From Alphaproteobacteria bacterium (GTDB taxonomy: Bacteria > Pseudomonadota > Alphaproteobacteria > Thalassobaculales > Thalassobaculaceae), in NCBI GenBank assembly GCA_028822575.1, contig JAPKDN010000059.1, forward strand, positions 1-11,021: DNA of 11,021 nucleotides, given 5' to 3'. Made by a program: the position numbers and the translations under genes. The notes below the pieces were generated by a model. The model did not search any database. It worked only from the letters and a program-made list of their open reading frames with translations, and had not been told where the DNA came from. This document shows, piece by piece, positions 6,174 to 11,021 of this stretch; the stretch's first letter is position 1, and each line of letters starts with the position of its first letter.

Positions 6174-7433
6174 TTGTCCGACTTCGGCGCTTTCGTGTCC
6201 CAAACCAGCAAGCCATCGGTGTTCTCGCCCTTCGCGGTGAGGAGTTTTTGTTTTCAATGGCCTGCGGATCTTTTGAATTCCTGGGCCTTTGAGATGGAGA
6301 CGCTGATTCTAGGATGGTTCATCCTGGTTGAAACCGGGTCCGTGCTGGCACTGACGATCTTTGGCTCGTTACAGTTCATTGGCACTCTGGTCGCACCGAT
6401 CCTGGGGGTATTTGGAGACAGACTTGGCCGGCGTACCGTCCTGTGCATCATGCGGGCGATGTACTCAATTTTGGCAGCGATTCTCCTGACTTTTGCGTTT
6501 ACCGATAGCCTGACGCCGACGCATGTCTTCTTCATTGCTTTCTTCGCTGGTCTGATTCGACCATCGGATCTGGTGATGCGCAATGGACTTATTGGGGACA
6601 CCATGCCGTCGCGCCTGTTGATGAGTGGCATGGGTGTCTCCCGTACCACCATGGATTCTGCGCGTATCGCCGGCGCGCTTATCGGTGCGGGTCTGTTCTC
6701 GCAGTTTGGGATCGGCCCGGCCTATGTGGTGATTACCCTGTTTCATGTTTTGAGTTTTTTGCTGACCTTTGGTGTTTCTAAAGTGCGTGGCGCGGGTGGA
6801 GGCGATGGAGCCCGATCTCCTTGGGGAGATATGAAGCGCGGATTTGGATACGTCTGGACCACGCCGATGATCCTGGCGGCAATGTGGCTGGCCTTCCTGG
6901 TCAATGTGACGGTGTTCCCGATCTCCCACGGTATTCTTCCCTACGTCGCCAAGGAGATCTATCTGGTGGACGAAAACGGCCTTGGCTTGCTCGTCGCCTT
7001 TTATGCCGGGGGCGCTCTTTTCGGGTCACTCACAATGACAATGCTTGGCGGGTGGCGCCGGCCTGCGCGGTTCATGATCATCAACATCTGGCTAATGCAT
7101 CTCGCCCTTTTGGGGTTCGGCTTGGTGGAGTCCATGATCGCCGGGCAGGCGTTCCTATTCTTGACCGGCTATATTCAGAGTTTGTCGATGATCGCCATGG
7201 CCGTTACCTTGTTGGCCAGCGCCGAGGTTCAATATCGCGGCCTGGTGATGGGCGTCCGCATGCTTGCGGTCTATGGCCTTCCGATCGGCCTCATGGGAGC
7301 AGGGGTGATCATCGAGACGATTGGTTTTCCGACAACCGTCGCGATTTATAGTGTTACCGGATTGCTCGCTAGCCTAGCGATAGCCTTCTATTGGCGCCGT
7401 GAGATCTGGCATGGCGTGCGGGATGACGTGTGA
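6174..7433 (+). CDS. Major facilitator superfamily transporter (EntS/MFS_3-like)
   Basis: A 419-residue inner-membrane protein with about twelve hydrophobic segments in the usual six-plus-six pattern. The MFS loop motif GVFGDRLGRRT (about 78-88) follows the second helix, and a more polar stretch VRGAGGGDGARSPWGDMKRG near the middle marks the central cytoplasmic loop. It resembles the enterobactin-exporter-like branch, so proton-driven export of a small molecule is likely; the substrate is unknown. The start is uncertain. The frame opens with a TTG at 6174 that has no good ribosome site, and the first in-frame ATG (codon 41) would cut into the first helix. Better-placed ATGs at 6141 and 6153 are in the same frame but are followed by a TGA at 6162-6164. 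The remaining frame is clean through to TGA. It is followed after 62 bases by the cupin gene on the same strand, which suggests co-transcription. Confidence 0.85.
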   Translation: MSDFGAFVSQTSKPSVFSPFAVRSFCFQWPADLLNSWAFEMETLILGWFILVETGSVLALTIFGSLQFIGTLVAPILGVFGDRLGRRTVLCIMRAMYSILAAILLTFAFTDSLTPTHVFFIAFFAGLIRPSDLVMRNGLIGDTMPSRLLMSGMGVSRTTMDSARIAGALIGAGLFSQFGIGPAYVVITLFHVLSFLLTFGVSKVRGAGGGDGARSPWGDMKRGFGYVWTTPMILAAMWLAFLVNVTVFPISHGILPYVAKEIYLVDENGLGLLVAFYAGGALFGSLTMTMLGGWRRPARFMIINIWLMHLALLGFGLVESMIAGQAFLFLTGYIQSLSMIAMAVTLLASAEVQYRGLVMGVRMLAVYGLPIGLMGAGVIIETIGFPTTVAIYSVTGLLASLAIAFYWRREIWHGVRDDV

Positions 7434-7495
7434 TGGTGAACCACCAAACGACCTGATAAACTCGAGGCGGTTTGATTGAAGCAAGGAGCCCGATC

Positions 7496-7864
7496 ATGAC
7501 AATTATAAATCTTGATGAAGTTTCCAAGCAAACCTTTCCGAATGGCGCGACGTACCAAACCATCGTCGGTGACGAGGACGGTACCACCCCCGTGAGGGTC
7601 GGGGTCCAGGTTTCGCCGCCGGGCTATTCAACTGGCACGCATTCGCATCCCTATATGGAGATCATCAGCGTCCTTGAGGGCACGGGCGAGGCCTGGATGG
7701 ATGGGGTTGAAGGTACGGTGGTGATCGGTCCCGGCACTACCTTGGCGATGCCTCCCAACGTCAGACACGGCTTTTGCGCGACAGGTACAGTGCCCTTGAA
7801 GACGTACGGTGTTCATGCGTCGCCAGAACGGATCGTGGCCCGACACCCCGAATTGGACGACTAG
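7496..7864 (+). CDS. Small single-domain cupin
   Basis: A 122-residue monocupin. Motif 1 is seen as GYSTGTHSHPYMEIISVLEG (43-62), with metal ligands His49, His51 and Glu55. Motif 2 is GPGTTLAMPPNVRHGF (78-93), with His91 as the fourth ligand. All four ligands of a typical mononuclear metal site are present, so it could be a dioxygenase, isomerase or other small-molecule enzyme, or a sensor. Cupins this short are too diverse for a substrate call. The start at 7496 is supported by AAGGAG seven bases upstream; an in-frame upstream start at 7472 lacks that. It follows the MFS gene by 62 bases on the same strand and may act on, or sense, the exported compound. No terminator hairpin is evident after its TAG. 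Confidence 0.82.
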   Translation: MTIINLDEVSKQTFPNGATYQTIVGDEDGTTPVRVGVQVSPPGYSTGTHSHPYMEIISVLEGTGEAWMDGVEGTVVIGPGTTLAMPPNVRHGFCATGTVPLKTYGVHASPERIVARHPELDD

Positions 7865-8022
7865 AACGGGTCCGCGGCTCGCCACCGTCAGCGATTTAAA
7901 GGCGCGTTGGTTCTTTCGTTTTCGTCTCTCGCAATATGTGGTTCATGCACTGTTGCGGCAAGGCTCGCACCAGAGACCGACTGCGGAGTGGTGCACAGGC
8001 TAAGGTCTGGCATTCCGCGTCG
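7865..8022. other. Intergenic stretch after the cupin, nothing recognised
   Basis: I see no reading frame of plausible protein content on either strand, no tRNA-like fold and no clear hairpin here. It leads into the palindrome pair at 8023-8070. A reading frame at 7809-8003 is an out-of-frame shadow of the cupin end. Confidence 0.4.
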
Positions 8023-8037
8023 CGCACACATTGTGCG
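8023..8037. promoter_or_regulatory. Short perfect palindrome CGCACA-CAT-TGTGCG
   Basis: Six-base perfect arms around a three-base centre, ten bases before a larger palindrome. The pair lies upstream of a short reading frame starting at 8100. It may be an operator half of a two-site regulatory region, or a hairpin in the transcript. Confidence 0.3.
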
Positions 8038-8046
8038 GCAGGAGGC

Positions 8047-8070
8047 GTGGCACTATCATGATCGTGCCAC
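8047..8070. promoter_or_regulatory. 24-base near-perfect palindrome
   Basis: Outer arms GTGGCAC (8047-8053) and GTGCCAC (8064-8070) flank a core that contains the perfect octamer ATCATGAT; 11 of 12 base pairs are symmetric with a single mismatch. The symmetry is continuous through the centre with no loop, which fits a dimer-binding DNA operator better than an RNA hairpin. It lies 30 bases before a start codon with an AAGGAAG ribosome site. Confidence 0.45.
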
Positions 8071-8099
8071 CGCGTGACGTGATATCAAGGAAGCCAGCC

Positions 8100-8351
8100 A
8101 TGGTGAACTTAGAGGATCCAGCGAGAAAATAATGGAGGGTTGCCTGCTCACGCGCGCCAAGGTCGATGATGCTGTCGCTGCAGGCCTCGAAAATGGTGAA
8201 GAGTTGTTCCTCTAGCGTCAGGCCATCAAAATGTTGATCGAATACGAGGAAATCGCTCCATTGTCGACATCACAACCCCATCACCGCAAGCGAGTTGGAC
8301 GATCTCGCAAAGATAATCGGCCAAGCGGCACGCCGATGGGCGCAGTGTTAG
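8100..8351 (+). pseudogene. Short decayed reading frame, unrecognised
   Basis: An ATG at 8100, seven bases after AAGGAAG, gives MVNLEDPARK and then a TAA (8130-8132). One frame over, from 8132, the sequence reads MEGCLLTRAKVDDAVAAGLE and NGEELFL, meets a TAG at 8213-8215, and goes on as RQAIKMLIEYEEIA. In a third frame it ends as ITASELDDLAKIIGQAARRW and AQC, with a TAG at 8349-8351. Each piece has amphipathic-helix character and sensible residue use, and the pieces join end to end, so I infer a small gene of about 80 residues broken by two frame changes and one stop. I do not recognise the family. The whole could be chance, since each piece is short. Confidence 0.3.
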
Positions 8352-8386
8352 TTTTTAGATAGTATATTGCCGTGAGGAGGCAAGGA

Positions 8387-9229
8387 ATGTCCTAATCCTC
8401 AAACCAACATGATGACGGAAAGCCGAAAGAGGGTCTAGCTCGTCGAGCCCTGTTGAGCTCTGGTATTGACGGCGCCGCTGTGGCCGCGGCATTGGCGATA
8501 AATGCCAGCGTGGGCACGTCCACGGCCGCCGGAGACCCGTATGCAGACCCTGTGAAGGGAGGGCTGCCGAGAATCGATGTTGATCTTGATCTCTCCAATA
8601 TCGCGCTGGTCGTGACCGATCGGCAGGTCGACTTTTTTGAACCCTATGGACGTGACCTGGCAGGTCGTTGGTAAAATTGTCGAGTTTCACGGGAAAGTGG
8701 GTAATACCGGGCGGCTTTTCGCGGCAACAAGGCCGTCGGCATGACTGTGGCCACCTTGTCACATTACTAATATCCGACGGATCACGGCTGGAAGTTCGGT
8801 GGCCCCATGGAAATACTGACGCACGCCAGTAGCATGTTCGACCGCAAGGATGCATTTTTGACTGAAGGTTTCGAGGGGTCTTGCGCTGACTTCATGCCGG
8901 AGTACAAGCAATACATCAACGACGGCAAAATCATCATAGCTGCGCCGCATAAGGTCTATGGGCCCGAAGCGACCGACCTAAACCTTCAGTTGTGTAAAGC
9001 AAGCGGCGACAAGATCATCCTGTGTGGGATGTCCGCCAACCCCTGTGTCCAGGCGCATATTCATTAGTTTCTGGAGATGGGGTATAAGGTCGCCGTGGAC
9101 TGAGATGCTACCCCCGCCCCGATGTTACCTGAAGGCTATGGGTACCAGGCGGCATTGATCGACTTCCGCTACATGGCTAACGCTTTGTGGACCGTAGATG
9201 ACGCGGTCAAGAAAATCATGACCCGCTAA
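8387..9229 (+). pseudogene. Tat-exported isochorismatase-family cysteine hydrolase, heavily interrupted
   Basis: The ATG at 8387 has AGGAGG six bases upstream but is followed two codons later by a TAA. The frame then encodes a Tat-like leader (EGLARRALLSSG plus an alanine-rich stretch), then IALVVTDRQVDFF with the catalytic Asp of isochorismatase-like hydrolases. A one-base gain near 8640-8650 moves the frame to MDVTWQVVGKIVEF and NTGRLFAATR. A one-base loss near 8728-8745 returns it to VGMTVATLSHY. A TAA then interrupts before YPTDHGWKFGGPMEIL. The rest gives FEGSCADFMPEYKQYINDGK, APHKVYGPE with the likely catalytic Lys, and CGMSANPCVQAHIH with the catalytic Cys. A TAG (9065-9067) and a TGA in VAVD-stop-DATP follow, before DFRYMANALW and the final TAA at 9227-9229. 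Intact relatives would be periplasmic hydrolases of about 280 residues. Four nonsense codons and two compensating frame changes mean no full product. It converges on the monooxygenase gene, with 18 bases between them. Confidence 0.88.
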
Positions 9230-9247
9230 GCTTTAACTTCCGCTAGA

Positions 9248-10849
9248 TTAATCATTGGGCATGGGGTCCATGATGGCCCGGAACGCAGAGACGGTTTTAT
9301 CCGCCTGCTCGACCCAGAACGCGGCCGCAACATATCGGTCGGGCCGAACCAAGATAATTTGATCCCGATGCGCTCTTAGCGCCGGCATGGCCGGGCTCGC
9401 CTCTGGAACGAGGGTGGTTACGCCGTCGACGTTCGATGACAAACTATCCCCAATCGTTATCAGGGTCGGTTCCAGCTCTGGCCACAATATCTCACGCAGA
9501 TCCGCCATGGCACGGGCCGTGCTCTTTTGCTGCGCGATCAGCGCGAAGCCGGCACCGATCACGTCATCAAGCCGCGTCACGGCACCGTCCACGCCGCGCA
9601 TCGGCGGTTGCGGCATCATTTGACCGACTAGTGAGCCGGTGAAGGGTTGGTCATGCAGCGCCACGAAGGCGCCATTGTCATAGCGTGGTGGCGGTTTGAA
9701 CTTCATTTGCACGATGAAGTCGCGGGCCGACGGAAACCGGTCCATCCAGCCAACGATACTGGTTCGGAACGCGATATCAAGATCTCCTCGGGGCATGACG
9801 ATATCACCCATCGCCACGGCTAATTGCACCATGTTCCAAGCTGGACCGCGGCGCTCGGCCTCGTAGGTATCGAGCAAGGCTGAGCTGGCCTTTCCCGTGG
9901 CCACCGCACCGATTTTCCAGCACAGGTTATGCGCGTCGCGCAGGCCCGCGTTCATGCCCTGGCCGGCGAAGGGCGGGGTCAGATGCGCGGCGTCGCCCAT
10001 CAGGAAGACGCGTCCGTCGCTCCAACGCTCAGCGATACGAGCCTCGAAGGTGTAGACTACGGCGCGCTGTATATCGCTATCCTTAAACGGGCGAATGGGC
10101 TCCAGCAGGGCGCGGATCCTGGACGGGTCCAGAAGCGATTCCGTCGTCTCTCCTGGCGCCGCCCGCCATTCGTAACGGCGCCCTCCACTGGGTGCATGGA
10201 TGCTCACATAGGGTCGGTCACTCCGGCAGAAGAACTTGGAAACGGGTTCCTGGTCCGGATCGTTCAACGTGTCGACGATGAGCCAGTCCTCAGGATAAGT
10301 GTCGCCTAGCATCTCGATACCCAGAGCTTTGCGAACTGGGCTTCTCGCACCGTCGCTTGCAAGGACATAGGTCGCGATGACGTCTTGGGTTTGGCCGTCC
10401 GGCCCGGCCACCGTGATCCGGACTTGCTCATCATTCTTTTTCAATTTCAGGAATTCGTGAGAATACGAGAAGTGGACATGCTCGAACCGGTCGAGACCGG
10501 TCAGCAGGGTCCGCTCGAACGCGGGTTGGAAGATCTGGGTCCGTCTTGGAAAGCCGAACTCGGTCGGGCCAGGTCCAACCTCGGCAAACGGCTTACCAGC
10601 GTCATCATAGTAGCGCGAGCCGCGGCCGGGCAGAGAGAGCGGCAGATACTCACAGTCCAAGCCCACCGCCTGCAAGGTACGCGCTCCCTCGTCATCAAGG
10701 GTGATCGCCCGAGGAATATCATAGGGCGCGGCGTTCCGCTCGATCAGCAGGACGTCAATGCCCAGCCGACCCAAAAGATTAGCGCTCATCAACCCCACGG
10801 GACCGGCGCCGATGATCGCGACGGTGACGGCGCTGGGTAGGCTCCTCAT
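9248..10849 (-). CDS. FAD-dependent aromatic monooxygenase (MhpA-like, PheA/TfdB family)
   Basis: A complete 533-residue class A flavoprotein hydroxylase, resembling 3-(3-hydroxyphenyl)propionate hydroxylase. It would insert one oxygen atom into a phenolic ring using NAD(P)H and FAD in the cytoplasm. The N-terminal Rossmann loop is VAIIGAGPVGLMSANLLGR (10-28), with Glu38 binding the ribose. The DG motif is LASDGARSPVRKALG (about 163-177), and the GD motif RVFLMGDAAHLTPPFAGQGM (about 280-299) binds the pyrophosphate and flavin and is fully conserved. After about residue 400 comes a thioredoxin-like C-terminal domain, ending in the family's RPDRYVAAAFW segment. The start at 10849 places the FAD loop correctly, though the ribosome site is weak (AAGG about 15 bases upstream). 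It lies 18 bases after an isomerase gene on the same strand, which fits an aromatic-degradation unit. The exact substrate cannot be read. Confidence 0.88.
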   Translation of the reverse strand: MRSLPSAVTVAIIGAGPVGLMSANLLGRLGIDVLLIERNAAPYDIPRAITLDDEGARTLQAVGLDCEYLPLSLPGRGSRYYDDAGKPFAEVGPGPTEFGFPRRTQIFQPAFERTLLTGLDRFEHVHFSYSHEFLKLKKNDEQVRITVAGPDGQTQDVIATYVLASDGARSPVRKALGIEMLGDTYPEDWLIVDTLNDPDQEPVSKFFCRSDRPYVSIHAPSGGRRYEWRAAPGETTESLLDPSRIRALLEPIRPFKDSDIQRAVVYTFEARIAERWSDGRVFLMGDAAHLTPPFAGQGMNAGLRDAHNLCWKIGAVATGKASSALLDTYEAERRGPAWNMVQLAVAMGDIVMPRGDLDIAFRTSIVGWMDRFPSARDFIVQMKFKPPPRYDNGAFVALHDQPFTGSLVGQMMPQPPMRGVDGAVTRLDDVIGAGFALIAQQKSTARAMADLREILWPELEPTLITIGDSLSSNVDGVTTLVPEASPAMPALRAHRDQIILVRPDRYVAAAFWVEQADKTVSAFRAIMDPMPND

Positions 10850-10867
10850 ACGCGACGAAACCTTGTT

Positions 10868-11021
10868 CTAAGCGGGTAGGCGTGTTGTGAAAGGCTTGCT
10901 CAGAGCGCGTTCGACCATTTCCAGACGATCCTGGCCATAGAACATATCGCCATCCACCACATAGGTCGGCGAGCCGAAGACTGAGCGCTCGATAGCCTCC
11001 TTGGTGTTGGCCTCGTAGATA
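10868..11021 (-). CDS. 2-hydroxychromene-2-carboxylate isomerase-like protein (DsbA/GST-kappa fold), C-terminus only
   Basis: The last 50 or so codons of a gene that enters from the right edge: YEANTKEAIERSVFGSPTYV, VDGDMFYGQDRLEMVERALS and a short tail ending in TAG. The segment N-T-x-E-A-I, V-F-G-S-P-T-Y-V-V-D-G and F-x-G-Q-D-R-L is typical of the C-terminus of HCCA isomerases and related DsbA-fold, glutathione-dependent enzymes. The cis-proline is in SPTY. In naphthalene-type pathways such enzymes isomerise hydroxychromene carboxylates, but many homologues have other substrates. It sits 18 bases upstream of the monooxygenase, so the two are almost certainly co-transcribed. Its N-terminus lies outside the window. 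Confidence 0.8.
   Translation of the reverse strand, partial: IYEANTKEAIERSVFGSPTYVVDGDMFYGQDRLEMVERALSKPFTTRLPA

Noticed and set aside
449..9229. Genetic-code recoding of a stop codon
   Set aside because: TAG, TGA and TAA each interrupt genes, and each also ends intact genes in the window, so no single reassignment fits. Frameshifts are not explained by recoding either.
10385..10840. 151-codon plus-strand frame at the right end
   Set aside because: Antisense to the FAD-binding domain of the monooxygenase, with no domain signature of its own.
1..11021. CRISPR array, transposase, integrase, tRNA or defence system
   Set aside because: No repeated spacers, DDE or recombinase motifs, cloverleaf folds or defence-protein domains were found on either strand.

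Overview
The window looks like chromosomal DNA of a GC-rich proteobacterium. The make-up (CocE/NonD hydrolase, C-terminal-binding-protein-type dehydrogenase, peptide-ABC-type Tat leader, MhpA-like monooxygenase with a 2-hydroxychromene-2-carboxylate isomerase relative) points to an alphaproteobacterium, perhaps Rhodospirillales-like. That placement is inference from family resemblance only. No tRNA, rRNA, CRISPR array, insertion sequence or phage gene is visible.

Layout. Positions 1-6042 lie on the minus strand, read right to left: a SnoaL-like protein (6042-5662), a SAM-dependent O-methyltransferase (5460-4444), a broken region where the leader of an ABC-transporter solute-binding protein is joined to the C-terminal part of a CocE/NonD hydrolase (4289-3216), a methylmalonyl-CoA-epimerase-like VOC protein (3081-2650), a D-2-hydroxyacid dehydrogenase (2611-1607), a zinc alcohol dehydrogenase with an in-frame amber codon (1537-449), and the start of a surface-carbohydrate biosynthesis protein cut by the window edge (413-1). 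On the plus strand follow an MFS transporter (6174-7433), a small cupin (7496-7864), a 520-base stretch with two strong palindromes and a decayed short reading frame, and a wrecked Tat-exported isochorismatase-family cysteine hydrolase (8387-9229). The right end returns to the minus strand with an MhpA-like FAD monooxygenase (10849-9248) and, 18 bases upstream of it, the C-terminus of an isomerase of the DsbA/HCCA family (11021-10868).

How they fit together. The intact genes suggest small-molecule turnover: ring hydroxylation and isomerisation at the right end, export by the MFS protein, and accessory tailoring or scavenging enzymes (O-methyltransferase, cupin, SnoaL fold, dehydrogenases, acyl-CoA epimerase) to the left. 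No single pathway can be assembled from what is here.

The strongest signal is clustered gene decay. Three large genes, and probably a fourth short one, carry nonsense codons, one-base frameshifts or a gene-gene fusion, while at least eight neighbouring reading frames are clean. All three stop codons occur both as interruptions and as genuine terminators, so genetic-code recoding does not explain it. The second signal is a set of well-formed palindromes and phased half-sites in the intergenic regions. I did not find a convincing new multi-gene system.
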